64,000 nucleotides of DNA from Sesamum alatum (taxonomy: Eukaryota; Streptophyta; Magnoliopsida; Lamiales; Pedaliaceae): NCBI GenBank assembly GCA_034509735.1, contig JACGWO010000005.1, positions 29,232,479 to 29,296,478 of the forward strand, written 5' to 3'. Below are positions 36,960 through 47,885 of the stretch, piece after piece. Position 1 is the stretch's first letter, and every line of letters begins with the position of its first letter. A model generated the notes under the pieces. It saw only the letters and a list, made by a program, of their open reading frames with translations, did no database searches and was not told the origin of the DNA. A program made the position numbers and the translations under genes.

Positions 36960-38275
36960 GCTCTGTGATTATGTCAAAGTTGTTTATTTATACAAGTTAT
37001 GTTACCGTTTCTTGATGTAATTCTGTTGATTGAGGTTGAGGATGCGTGGTGGAAAAAGAAAATCTCTTTGTTCAGAAAAAACTTTTGCAGGAAGAGTATT
37101 ATTAGATCTCACAATAGAAGCAGAGGAAAAAGAAGGTAAGAAGTCAATATTGATTCACATGCACATAAGAAATGGTAACAATAAACCAAGACACATCATA
37201 GGAGATCCACAATCATCATACTTCTTAATTGCTATGCAATTTCTTCATCACAGCTGACTTGATGCAAATATAATTACAATATATTCACCTCATGCTACAG
37301 ACATCTACAGAAACTAAAATTATGCCAACAATTCATACACTGATATGAAAAAACTGGAAGAGGCGATAGATAAATATTGTAGCAATAAGGATAGATAACT
37401 GAAAAATTTATGTTCCAATAAAGATACAATTTATATTGCATTTATCAGCCTAGTGGAATAAGAAAAACCGAGTTGGAGAAGCAATAAGGATAGGTGAACA
37501 GTGTCAAATTAGAACATCAACAATGGCCACTCGTATTTGCAGATAGTCAGTAATTCTGAATTGATAATTGCTAGCTATTACATGATTGCAACAAATTAGT
37601 TTAACTACTAGCAGTGATGGACTTAGCATTAGTCAAAGCGCAATTACTCCCCTATCCACCAGATCAAGAGAAAATCAACAAATTTAAATAGTAATTTAAA
37701 TAGTAATTCCAAAAAGTATATTATGTATTTCTACAAAATCAACATTTTTATGTAGCAAAATAGTAATTTAAACCCTAGAGAAACCTAATTAAATAGTGGT
37801 AGGGTTGATAGGTAAAAACTTACAATTGAATACACTCTTCTTGTCCTCTCAATCGCCCACCAATGATTTCTTGGTTTCTGTTGTGGTGAATTTTTTTTTT
37901 TTTTTTTTGATTAGGAGAGAGTTGCCGATCGAGAGAGTGTAGGTTGAAGATGGTCTCTGTTGAAGCTACTGTTGCAGAAGAAAGAAAGGAGAAGGGATTG
38001 AAGAAGAAAGAAAGGAGACGGGCGAGAGAAGTGGAGAATGGGGAAGAGAGAGAATGTATGGAAGGGTAAAGTGGGGGGAAAAAAAATAATCCTACCTTAT
38101 AATAATCTGTGTGATTGTGGATCTTGGGGCTTTGAGTGTGATTCATTCTCCCTCAAGATCTGATTAATAAGACCGGGCCCGGTATTAATACCGGGCTCTA
38201 ATACTACTAACCAAACACATGATTAGGCATGATAAATAATTTTATCATGCCTAATCATGCGAACCAAACGGGGCC
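36960..38275. other. Harbinger 5' region of the transposase and right subterminal end
   Basis: No supported ORF. Near the terminus there are two strong palindromes: GCCCGGTATTAATACCGGGC (38177-38196) and arms CATGATTAGGCATGATAAA / TTTTATCATGCCTAATCATG (38218-38259). They may be protein-binding subterminal sites. A T/A homopolymer lies near 37890-37908. Confidence 0.6.
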
Positions 38276-38459
38276 CAGATATATTATCCTTGTGGTGTGG
38301 AATATGTTGTGTATTACTTTGAATCATTTCCCATCTTATTCCGATGAAAACCATATTTACAATCAAACTTAAAAAAATACTTTAGCCCCTCTCATGCATT
38401 CTTTTAAGTGTTCTCTACATGGGATGTAATAACCATCAAATTCTAATATTTTATTAATA

Positions 38460-38910
38460 CCTTAATTGTTAATTATCAACCCGGGTTTACCTCTTTTTAT
38501 TTTGCCATGGTTTCTTACCAGAAAATCGGGGCTACTATATGCAGAGACTCAAGATCGATGAGTTTAAGATTGATATGTTCCTTGATGATTTCCTGCATAT
38601 CTTTCTTATCCTCCATCTTCATTTGCATAGATTTGTATCGTACGTACTCGTACTTGCATTTCTCGTTGACTTTTAGAGTAGCTTCGATCTTGTTTCTATC
38701 TCACCATGCCAGAGGGTTCTCTTTGAAAGTCTTCTGGATAAGTCTCTTGACATTCTCGGGAGAAAGCTTACTTTCTCCGTCTAGGCCTAATGACTTATAC
38801 TCCTGTATATCTTCCTTAAAAATCTTAAGTTCTTCTTCAGAAGCATCGCTAAAATTCAGTTGCCTGTAAGACAAAAGAGCCTCACTAAATTTTGTCCTAT
38901 CTTGCATTTT
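38460..38910 (-). pseudogene. Pararetrovirus 1: start of reverse transcriptase
   Basis: After an acidic linker (EEELKIFKEDIQEYKSLGLD), a frame reads RYKSMQMKMEDKKDMQEII, and a shifted frame reads FLVRNHGKIKRGKPG. These correspond to the palm/finger entry of caulimovirid RTs. The catalytic Y-x-D-D is absent because the copy ends near 38460. Confidence 0.65.
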
Positions 38911-39053
38911 CAGATGGGTTAATTTGACTTCACAATTACCACATTTGCTGCGAAAATTTATGCCATGATCCCATTAAATGCGTTTTCTCTTCGCGAAACT
39001 TGTGCCTCACTACTACAATTAGTAGTAAAAATCAACAGATTTTTGTGGTTATC

Positions 39054-39330
39054 CTATACATATTTTACAAAGATTTGGATACAATTGTTACATAGCAAAA
39101 TATCTACACTCGTATCATGAAAATAAATAGGAGGAATTTTTACTTTGAACCAAGGTGTTCTAAATGCTAATCCAATCATGATTTTTGCTTCTCGTATTCC
39201 TTTATTGAGTACCAGAATTTTTTGTGACAAATCCCTTTCTGCAATAATAGGTAAGGGTTCCATAATTTAGCTGGGGAAAAACTCTGGGTTTTTGCTGTAC
39301 AAATCCTTGATCCTGAATCAATATAAGTTG
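39054..39330 (-). pseudogene. Pararetrovirus 1: aspartic protease remnant
   Basis: The catalytic D-S-G is at 39311-39319 in the context YIDSGSRICTA. The C-terminal part of the domain shows FHDTSVDILLCNN, where the usual G of the flap-end LG-N motif is Cys. The two parts are in different frames. In the living virus this enzyme matures the polyprotein. Confidence 0.65.
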
Positions 39331-39559
39331 CAAAATGTTCTGATTTACATTATTCATACAACATACCAACAAATATGTATATAAGAAAGGAACTAGTCAT
39401 TCAATTATAATAGTAAAACCATCTAAACTGAATTGCATACTGTTACCTTTCCTTCCCTATATGGTTCCCAAGGTTTATGATCTTCGAGAAAACTTAACCC
39501 CAAAGTTATAATCCCATTTCTCATCCTACAACTGCTACAACAATGATCTCATGGCCTCC

Positions 39560-40600
39560 TATTTCTAGCATGCCTTCGAATTTTCCAACAACAGGTTGTT
39601 GTAAATGATATAAGGCATCACATGAAAAATAATTTTCTTTTTCAGTGATGTCAAATATAACTTGATTTTGTTTCCAGCCTTCATGGATCTAATTTTTACA
39701 TTGTCAACCCTAATAGTCTGAGAAGTTAATGCCTTTAACAACTCATTCCCTTTACCTTTGTATCCAGTGATCTTACTTTCTGAAAATGACATCCTATTAC
39801 TAAACTCAGCTCTTGTACTAATAGTTTGATCTAAAATTGGGTCATCTTTTCAAGATATCAACACCACCTATTCTAAGTATCCTAATAGGATCTGTTGTCA
39901 TGACATTAGCAAAATCCTTGAAAAGTCTAAGAATCTCAATATATTTTTTATAGGAAACAAATCAGAATGATATGTTTCTTAGGGAATGGCATAACCTATT
40001 CTATATGTTATAAAATATGATCTATTTTCTTCTTTCATAAGGTCTTTTATCTTAAAATCCCGATGAAGGGTTAAGACTCCACTAAAATATAGTCTGCTAG
40101 GTTGTATGCAATTCTAGGAGAATGAATATCAAACATTAATTTTCCTGCATACAAATTTCCTATTATTGTTCCAAGACAACAATCTCTTAAGCTATAGATT
40201 CTTCTATGCATTGTTGATAAATATATTTCTAAATTAGTTTTTTATTTAAAAGTTGCTTTTATTACTAATTCAATAGTTTCTATGTGGTTTCATTTCATAG
40301 TAACAATTACTAATTCTCTAAGCTTACTTAATTTTTCAAGAATTTCTTCTTTAGGAATAAGCTACATTTCCATTACATACCAGCAAGTTCCATAGGAATA
40401 ACAAACTCACTTGAACTTACTTTGTAGGTATGTGATGTTTTCTCTTGTCCAGTCCTGTCTAGTTGAAGACTCTACTGATCTCTCCAATCCTAAAACCATC
40501 ATACGGGCTTAGATTAGAGTCTTGCTGCATGATTCTTTCCATAGTTTTGTTTGACACTGCAATTCTTTAAAAGAATCCTGACGGGCTTTAGATGTCTGAA
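39560..40600 (-). pseudogene. Pararetrovirus 1: movement-protein-like region (30K superfamily)
   Basis: In broken frames at about 40060-40360 one reads HRRIYSLRDCCLGTIIGNLY, followed by AGKLMFDIHSPRIAYNLADY. The pattern (G near a short beta stretch, then F-x-I-x-x-P-x-I) fits the 30K movement-protein core that lets plant viruses pass through plasmodesmata. Stops break the region several times. The family assignment by eye is tentative. Confidence 0.5.
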
Positions 40601-40620
40601 GCCTATTTCCTTCATTGTAA

Positions 40621-41563
40621 TTACTCTGATTCGATTGAAGATCCATCTGAATCACTTTCTATTTTTTCCTCGTAGATGTTTTCATCTGAGGGATGATCCT
40701 CGAATTGGTATATAGGTACCAAATCGCGATAGTAAATTGCATCTAGGATGTCATCTGTAGTTTCGAACTGTCGTAATTGACCATGTTTCGTAGGCAATCT
40801 GGTGATATATGCCCTTTTGTTCCGCATGTCCAGCAGTAACAACCTTTGATACTTTCATTGGCTCCGGTGTGGGCTCGTATGAAAGTTCTTCTTGTAGGGG
40901 TTCTTTATTGTGGATCTTGTGTCTGTTCGTCTTGACCTTCAGATGAAGCTCTTGTTAGTCCTATTTTCTGTCCAAATATGTATGGTCCGGCCTTTGGGTT
41001 GGACCACCATGATCTCCTTTAAAATGAGGATTTTCTAGAAACTCTTTGAGTAGGAGTCACTGCTCTTCTTTCTCCTATTTCTTTGCTCATTTGATTATCC
41101 TATAATGGTTGAAAAATCATTATTATCACAACAAAGAGGGGTTCTTTTTACCTCTCAGTCTCTTCATGTTCTTTTAGATGGGTGCTTCATAACACCAATC
41201 CTTCTGCTTGTCTTTGAGGAAAGACATCCTCCTTGCTATTGAATCCAGCTATCCTTCGGGTACTTTGTATGATTGCATCAACATTTCCCTCAATGGACTG
41301 CAGATCTTTGCTAATCCGGTTGCTACTCTATCTGGAAGAAATACTTGTGAAACCAATATATATATTCATCTACTGCACAGATATTCATTAATTCGAGGCC
41401 AAAGAAAACTTCTGGTACTCTAGCTTTCTCAACTCTGCTTCCGTTGAAGTATCCATCTATGATGAAATGTATTTTAATCAGCCTTCAGAGTCTTTATGCG
41501 TTCGCACATTTGGACTCTCTAGCTAGAATACTTGTGATTACGAAATTGTATGATTCATTTTAC
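40621..41563 (-). pseudogene. Pararetrovirus 1: coat-protein C-terminal half with zinc knuckle
   Basis: A C-x2-C-x4-H-x4-C knuckle reading CWTCGTKGHISPDC lies at 40794-40835 on the minus strand. It is followed in the neighbouring frame by an acidic tail (SDENIYEEKIESDSDGSS). Upstream fragments resemble a coat-protein core but are heavily broken. The other half lies beyond the inserted LTR. Confidence 0.6.
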
Positions 41564-42599
41564 TGTTGATGTTCAGTGTTCTCGTGATATGATGCTTGTT
41601 CTTAGGTGTATGTATGACATTTTAGGTGTTTTCACGAAAAAAGACGAGTTTGTAAGAAAATAGCTCAAGTCTGAAGATCTAAATATTCAGCAGCAGCACA
41701 TCCAAAATAACCTGTGATCAACAAGTTATCAGAAATCCGGTTGATAGAAGCGCAGTAAGTTTAACCCATGACCCAGGGGTTATCGGATATGCAGTTGTGC
41801 GAAAATTCAAATGTTATGTGGGGCCACCTTGTTTCCTTGTGATTATCCTTAGAGATCTGTAGAATAAGATTAGGAAGGAAAGAAAAAGTGATTGATGTAT
41901 GAGGATTCTTTTCCTCTCGAACCATGATTGGGAGCTAGTATAAAAGGGATAGGAGAGAGGAAGCATACGGGGTTAATTTGAGAGTCTGATCACATCTTAG
42001 ATTGAATTAATTATTATGCTTGTTGTTATTATTTGAGAGTCTGATCACATCTTAGATTGAATTAATTATGTTGATGAACTGGAAGAGAATTCTGCATAAT
42101 GGACATGGTAATTCATGGTATGAATTGAATGATATGTAGGCATATATAGGCATGATATGTTACATAGGTGTTTCACATATCTTAATGCATTATTATCACG
42201 AGTATTAGAAAGGAGGAACCTACTAATTCCTTGATAGTAATATGTTTCGTATAACTCGGAAGAGTATATCAGGTTAACTCGGGAAAAACCTCATCATGTG
42301 AGAATATTAGCTTGTTAGATTAATCCATTAGTATTATATTTATTGGATCAATTAGGTGGACCTATAGCCTTAGCATCTCATCCATATCTAAATTTTTTTC
42401 CAACGTGACCGTTTGCCATATCTTTTTAGTAATTGTTCTCCAAAGGAGTAGTTTATCACTTGATTTTTTATTGTCCAAATAATTAGGAATTAGTTATAGT
42501 TTTGGTAGTTATTTCATTAAATTCTTGTGGGATCGATCCTTATTATACTACTAGATAGCTAGTGCACTTGCTAGTAGACTATACGTAGTTTGAGAATCA
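41564..42599 (+). mobile_element. Probable solo LTR inserted in pararetrovirus 1
   Basis: It is foreign to the coat-protein reading on both sides. It starts TGTTGAT and ends near GAATCA(AC). It contains a TATA box TATAAAAGGG (41940) with a leader-like stretch, and near its end the phrase 'tgtgggatcgatccttattatac', as in many plant LTR tails. No clear target duplication was found, so the borders are approximate. Confidence 0.5.
41976..42069. repeat. Direct repeat, 2 x 39 bp, 55-bp period
   Basis: ATTTGAGAGTCTGATCACAT plus the following 19 bases occurs at 41976-42014 and again at 42031-42069 without a mismatch, downstream of the LTR TATA box. Confidence 0.93.
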
Positions 42600-42639
42600 A
42601 CTTGCTTTGGTGTCTTCTAGGTATTATTTCATCCGACCT

Positions 42640-43501
42640 TCACAGAATCCTCCAAGCTTAACTCACTAGCCGCATGAAGTTCTCCCTGTCGAGCTACAGT
42701 GTGTTTGTTTCTATCTTAATGGCTGCAATCCATTCATGTATCAACTTCTCAATATTTCAAAAGTCGATAATATCCAAGTTAAAGTATAGTGCTATATGGA
42801 TGCAATGTCTAGAGCATGGTCCTTGCCTATGGTGTAATTTTAGGCACTCGTCTTGGGTTCCTTTCTAGATTTTCTCTCAATATTGTTCCCACGAATGAGG
42901 GGGTAGCATTTGGTGTGGAAATTTGTACCTTCTTTCACTAGATGATCTTGTGCGGGATCATTTGAACCTATACTTCCCTCCGACGGTGGGAGTGCTAGAG
43001 CGATTTCGTTGGTTTGGATATTGACTAAATTCACAATCCCAAGTTGGAAAAAGAATTCCGCTAACTCCTGCAAATTTAGTGGATTGACCTTTGATATATC
43101 CATTATTTTATGAATTACCTCAAGGATTAGATGTTCCCGTGTCTTTGGATTCGGGATCTCCACCTTTCGCTTCTGCTATAGAAAAGGTACTGGTCCAAAG
43201 GCGTTCCTAATACGCTCCTGGTAAGATCTTGATGTCTCAGGGTATTTCTTTGGTTTCTCTTCAGATCTGTGACTTCGGCTTTCAGATCTATAAGATTCTT
43301 GTGTAGATCTGGAAGGATCTTTATGATCTCGTTTATCTTTTGGCTGAAGCTCCTAGTCCCCCCTTCTTATTCTAGTGTCAATTTCTTGAGAATTTTTGTA
43401 AGAAAATTCCTTCTCTGTATTTCCAGAGTTTGGAAATATTCACTATTTTCATTATAAATCAAACTTTCGTTGGTCCCATACTTTGAAAAAATGTCCTCCA
43501 T
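42640..43501 (-). pseudogene. Pararetrovirus 1: first ORF and coat-protein N-terminal half
   Basis: The ATG at 43501 opens MEDIFSKYGTNESLIYNENS. A stop (43369-43367) interrupts it, and the same frame continues with a heptad-like stretch INEIIKILPDLHKNLIDLKAEV. Further fragments (LNLQELAEFFFQLGIV; NIEKLIHEWIAAIKIETN) continue to the inserted LTR. The coat-protein call rests on position before the zinc knuckle as much as on sequence. Confidence 0.5.
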
Positions 43502-43556
43502 TAAGGATTAAATATTAATATGTAATATAGACGAATAATTTCTTCAATAGACCTAG

Positions 43557-43568
43557 GCTTTGATACCA
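43557..43568 (-). other. Primer-binding site of pararetrovirus 1
   Basis: The minus strand reads TGGTATCAAAGC, one base from the tRNA-iMet site TGGTATCAGAGC. It lies about 55 bp before the first ATG, where caulimovirid numbering starts. Confidence 0.7.
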
Positions 43569-43784
43569 TTCTGGATGGGTGTGGGTAATAAAATACAAAA
43601 CGAGTAAATATGGCCTAAAATTACTCAGTAAAAGCTGATAAGGGGTAAAACTGTATGAAATTCGGCCAAAGGACTAAATTACTCATTTTTTTAAAGTTAA
43701 TGGGATTAATTTAATAACGGATAAATTAAAAGAACTAAAATTAATTGTGGGCAAAGTTATCGGACTATAACAATAATTTTCCCT

Positions 43785-45107
43785 ACTAAAAAAGGTGGAT
43801 ATATTGCATGTAAAAAAAGGGTTAATTACAACTACCTCCCATGAGGTTTGACATAATTAAAAATACCCCCTTGTTGCTTGAGAAATTACAAATACCCCTC
43901 TGAGGTTTATACCGTCTAACAAATAACCCATTTTCATCTATTTTTAGGTGAACTGACCAAAATACCCTTATACACTGAATTATTTTTTATTTAATTCTTA
44001 AAAAAAATTTGGACTACAATGCGCAAGGAGAGGGTTCTTAAGTTTTTTACACAACGGAGCAATAATACAATTTCCTGGGTTGATTTTTCTACACTTTTAA
44101 TAAAAAATTTAAAGGCAAAATGATCAATTTCAAGCCTTTGGTTAAAAATTACAAATCTCAGGGGGGTATTTATAATTTTTCAAACAATGAGGGGTATTTA
44201 TAATTATGCCAAACCTCAGGAGAGGTGACTGTAAGTTATCTTTATTTAAAAGTATAATGTTACAATATAAACTAATAAATAAAGTGGAGAACAAGTGTTT
44301 TATTTTGAACTGTATCCTTTTACTTTATAAAATTAATATTTTTTTATTTATAAAGTACCTGTTAAGTTTTAGTTAGCATATTTTTATAGGATATTTCAGT
44401 TTTGGTCTTTAAGTTAGTCATTAAATTACTTTTGATATCCCGTGTTCTAACTTCATTAATTTTGATCTTCAAATTTTCTTAAAATGATTGAAGTTTGCTC
44501 TGACCGTTAGTTTACCATCTAAACTAACGGAGGAACATTTTTGGTCAACTATCATTTTAGAAAAACTTGGAGGCCGAAATTGATGAGTTCGGAACATGCG
44601 GTACCAAAAGTGATTTTGTCAACTCACTTAGGAGACCAAAAGTGAATTTATCTCTATTTTGGCTATTTTTCATCCAAAATGGTGCATCATACTTCTTTTC
44701 CCTATGGCAGGTAAGGGGTTGTTACTTTTTTGTTCTTTGTGTTAGTTTCGTTCCTTTTCTTTTGCCTCCAAGAAGATCCCTTTGTTAGCTTGAACCGTCA
44801 ACTAATGATCAGAACTAACTTTTATCATTTTAAAGGATCTCGAGGACCAAAATTGATAATGATGGAACCTGGGTTACCTAAAGTAATTTAGTGACTAACT
44901 TAGGGGATCAAAAATGAAATTATCCCTAACTAGTTTTATTTATAAAATTATTTTATTATTATAATGTAACAATTTATTTAGATAATTATACGAATCACGT
45001 GCAATGCACGTACTTCTCGCTAGTATTATTAAAGATGGACTATACTTTAATTTAACATAATCTCTTGCTTCATATTGAAAATTATGCATTTCAAGAAACT
45101 TGGACCA
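43785..45107. repeat. Dispersed repeat 3, left copy
   Basis: It aligns with 48725-49637 apart from an inserted MITE (43823-44240). Both copies share 'atataaactaataaataaagtgga', 'ccatctaaactaacggaggaac', 'tggctatttttcaccc/tcc aaaatt/gg' and 'cttctcgctagtattattaaagatggactatac'. Near the right end there is a perfect 6-bp hairpin ACGTGC-AAT-GCACGT (44997-45011) eight bases before CTAGT (45020-45024), which looks like a Helitron 3' end. The homology runs some 80 bp past that point, so the repeat is more than one Helitron. Confidence 0.75.
43823..44240. mobile_element. MITE family 2, copy B
   Basis: Second copy of the element at 23097-23535. The ends 'gggttaattacaactacctccc' and 'ggagaggtgactgtaagttatc' are inverted. 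It interrupts the left copy of dispersed repeat 3 just after GCATGTAAAAAA, so it inserted after that repeat was in place. Confidence 0.85.
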
Positions 45108-45125
45108 TTTTTTTTTGCAATCTCT

Positions 45126-45190
45126 CGCCTTCCGCCTACATGATCGGATTTACTTTCTTCCTACATGGGCGGATTTTATGGCGATGTTTG
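45126..45190. repeat. Fragment sharing the 'cgcctacatgg' tandem unit
   Basis: 'ctctcgccttccgcctacatgatcggattta' and 'atggcgatgtttgtatatt' match the block at 57943-58077, 13 kb away. It lies at the point where repeat 3 ends and the CACTA-derived sequence begins. Confidence 0.75.
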
Positions 45191-46125
45191 TATATTCCCC
45201 ATACCCCCATGGCCTCACGCCATGACTCCTTATAGTACAATTAATAGTTTTTAATATTATAATTTTTCAAGTTATAGATCCATGACGATCGGTGGTCCAC
45301 ACACTCCGAGATGTGGTCGTGGTCGTGGCCCGTCCATTCCTGCTCCCCCCGTTGATGCGGAAGCACTCCCACCACCACCCTACCACCGGAGCCTGCATCT
45401 GTGCCACAGACCCCGCAAGTGGATTCGGCCACAAGGGGTTCACCGGACGCGGGGGCTAGCAGTTCACAGGCCCCCCTCAGCCGTGGGATGAACCATCACC
45501 ACTAGTGCCACTACCTTCTGCACGTCATTGTATCAACCTCCGCGATGTGAGGTAACGGAAACAATTTTATTAAATTATTTTCATTGCGTTTTTCTATTTT
45601 TAAGTTGAATTATTTTTTAGGTCAGACCGAGATTTCCACGGTACAAGTGCGCAATCATTATTCTTATCCCTAGGGATGTATATTACAAATTCCACAGTAG
45701 CACCAGCTCTTCTGGTTTGATCATCTGAAGGTAAGAATTGTCTAAATTTTTAATTATGTTTTCAAATGTGAATATTGATTTTTATTGACTACTAACATTT
45801 ATTTTTTTGTTATGTGAATTTGCAGTTTACTTACTGGTGGGATTGCTTGACGAAACCATATTCAAGGTCATCAAGATGTAGGCAGGTAAGTTCCTGCGGA
45901 AGCGATCCGCAGAGGCCCGAGCTTAACTATCCCAACCGTTGTGGTTGGTAATCAAATTTGGCGTCAGCTGTTGGAGTATTAGGCAAGCCCAAACTTCAAG
46001 GTCGCTACAACCAAGAGCAAGGCCAATCGAGCTGCCAACCCGACGACATCAGCTACCGTCTACTGCCGGGATTGTCCTCCTTTGACATGCACAAGCGGAA
46101 AATGGTAAATGTCTTCTTTTTTTTT

Positions 46126-46142
46126 TTGGGGGGGGGGGGGGG
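46126..46142. repeat. G homopolymer
   Basis: About 17 consecutive G follow a T run inside the CACTA relic. The length is probably unreliable in any assembly. Confidence 0.85.
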
Positions 46143-46483
46143 GTTAATGGTTTTTTCATTTACAAATCACTTACATATTTTTTTAGTTCTTGGACAAGAG
46201 GTACAACTCGGTCGCCTTGTCAAGTAGATAGAGGTGTTCTCCAAATGCTACAAAAAAGAAGGATGACGGGCAATAGAGGGACCCGAGGGCAGAGGAGGTC
46301 GCGCTAAGTAGTTTTATAGTTATATTTTTTTTTGGTTTTCAATTAAAATTAATATAATTGTTTTTACGACACTTAATTCGTTTCGTTGGAGACGTTCCAG
46401 AAGATGGTGGAGGAACAACAGACCTAGATACTAAATGATTAGCAAGATCCATCAGCCTCTTCTCAAAGCTAGTTGCTCATGAC

Positions 46484-47349
46484 CAATGATTTCAAACCCG
46501 GACCGGACCGGCCGGTTCAACCAGTCCGACTGAGAACCAGCCATGGTCCCGGTCCGGTTCATAGGGTGAAAACCGCCTCAGTCAAACCTAGTGCGAACCG
46601 GTCAAACCCGGCCAAAACCGGGCAACCCAGGAACCAGTTCAACCAGTTTTAATTTTTTTAAAAAGAAAAACTAATGAAATAGTGAAATATATTTCACTAA
46701 TCAAACATATATTCCACTAAAAAATAATATAGTGAAATATAAAAAACAAATGCCAAAAAATAGATAGGCAAATGCTTCATAAACAATTACTCAAATAAAT
46801 TATCACCATATTTATAGTATCAATTGTTTACACTTGCCTTGTGTTACTCCAATATGGGACAATGAGGAAGTCTTTAAGTTATGGGCATATGCTTAAACTT
46901 TGCCTATAGTTTTACAATGTGGGAGAGACAATAAGCTTTTTTCATTTTTCATCTATTTCTTTCTCTTCTTCTCTATGTTTTTTAATTTTTTTTGGACACT
47001 TTTTGTTAAAAAGAATATATGAAGGCAATGATCGATAAAATATCGTTATAGGATTTTAAATTTTATGTTATTGTTAGTTTGAATTTTGATTTAATTTGTT
47101 TCCTTCAAGAGGTTTGTTGAATTTTTATTGTTAAATCATTATAGATTATATTCATTCTAAATTATACCTTATTATAAAATATTGTTATAAAATTATTTAT
47201 TTAATCTATTGATATATAATGTATTGCTATATTACATATATATATATATACAACCGGGCCAACCGGTTTTTTTAATCCGGTCCGACCGGTCGAACCAGTG
47301 ACCTAGTAACTTGACCGGTTCGATCGCCTGTCCGGTTCTGAAAACATTG
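46484..47349. mobile_element. hAT-like element inserted in the CACTA transposase relic
   Basis: The inverted ends CAATGATTTCAAACCCGGAC / GTCCGGTTCTGAAAACATTG match at most positions. The flanks CTCATGAC (46476-46483) and CTCATGAA (47350-47357) are an 8-bp target duplication with one change. The GC-rich ends repeat ACCGGTTCGACC-like strings around an AT-rich core. It is non-coding. The host reading frame continues across the removed element, which confirms the borders. Confidence 0.87.
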
Positions 47350-47885
47350 CTCATGAAGAGCAACAACTGTGGATGTCGGCACCAGCCGCCGGAAGAGGGG
47401 CTATGTATTCGGTCTCGGTTTCGAGGTGCACAACACGCTTGCTGGACCATCACAGCCTAGATGCTTGCATATGTCAGCCCGACCCCGCCATTGCAATCAC
47501 GACGCCAAAACCTCAATGATCGGGTCACGAGTATCGAGGAGTTGTTGGAATGTATGGTGCACACCTGGCCCGTCTGTCCAGTCCCCGACTGTCCCAACCT
47601 CCAGCTAATCCACCGACTCTCGACGATGATGCACAAGACAGTACGGACACTGCAGACGAGGAGCCCTGTCTAGATTAAGGCTATTATTACTTTTTTTGTT
47701 GAAGTTGTATGTATATAAATACGATTTTTAAAACACTATTTTTATTTTGTTAATTATATTATTACTATTTACTTTCTAAATACTTTATTTAAAATATTTC
47801 ATATTTAAGAAATTCAACAAAACATTTGTAACTAAAAATTCAAAGAAAATATTATCATAATTTAAATATATAAAAATATATATTA

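Larger units (their letters stand above)
31677..38275. mobile_element. PIF/Harbinger DNA transposon, nearly intact
   Basis: The 6,599-bp element is bounded by 16-bp perfect inverted ends GGCCCCGTTTGGTTCG / CGAACCAAACGGGGCC and a 3-bp duplication CAG (31674-31676 and 38276-38278). It encodes a HARBI1-type DDE transposase (minus strand), a Myb/SANT protein (minus strand) and a second Myb/SANT-like protein on the plus strand. PIF/Harbinger elements normally need transposase plus one Myb-like partner that binds the ends and moves the transposase into the nucleus. Coding damage is limited to single-base homopolymer changes, so the copy is young or recently active. Confidence 0.92.
38460..43568 (-). 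mobile_element. Endogenous pararetrovirus relic 1 (caulimovirid), truncated in RT
   Basis: Minus-strand order: tRNA-Met-type primer site, short coiled-coil-like ORF, coat-protein-like region with CCHC knuckle, movement-protein-like region, aspartic protease, RT start. Placing the movement protein between knuckle and protease is the arrangement known for cavemoviruses and solendoviruses. RT stops near 38460 and nothing of its catalytic core or RNase H follows, so the copy is truncated. No matching LTRs were found. All regions carry stops and frameshifts. A gypsy-like element cannot be fully excluded without a search. Confidence 0.68.
45290..47675 (+). pseudogene. En/Spm-CACTA associated plant transposase gene, broken
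   Basis: In successive frames: a Pro-rich start with CGRGRGPSIPAPP, then QLLEYWASPNFKVATTKSKANRA, the W-x-S-x-x-F-x-x-x-S-x-K-x-x-x-N-R signature of the Ptta/En/Spm plant transposase domain. After that come DVPEDGGGTTDLDTK and LARSISLFSKLVAH. The last reading is cut by a hAT-like insertion (46484-47349) and resumes exactly beyond it with EEQQLWMSAPAAGRGAMYS. Candidate introns lie at about 45550-45620 and 45732-45826. Several frameshifts are present, so it is a relic. Confidence 0.7.

Noticed and set aside
37820..38146. Minus-strand 108-aa frame near the right Harbinger end
   Set aside because: Ser/Phe-rich low complexity spanning a homopolymer; lies in the non-coding subterminal region.
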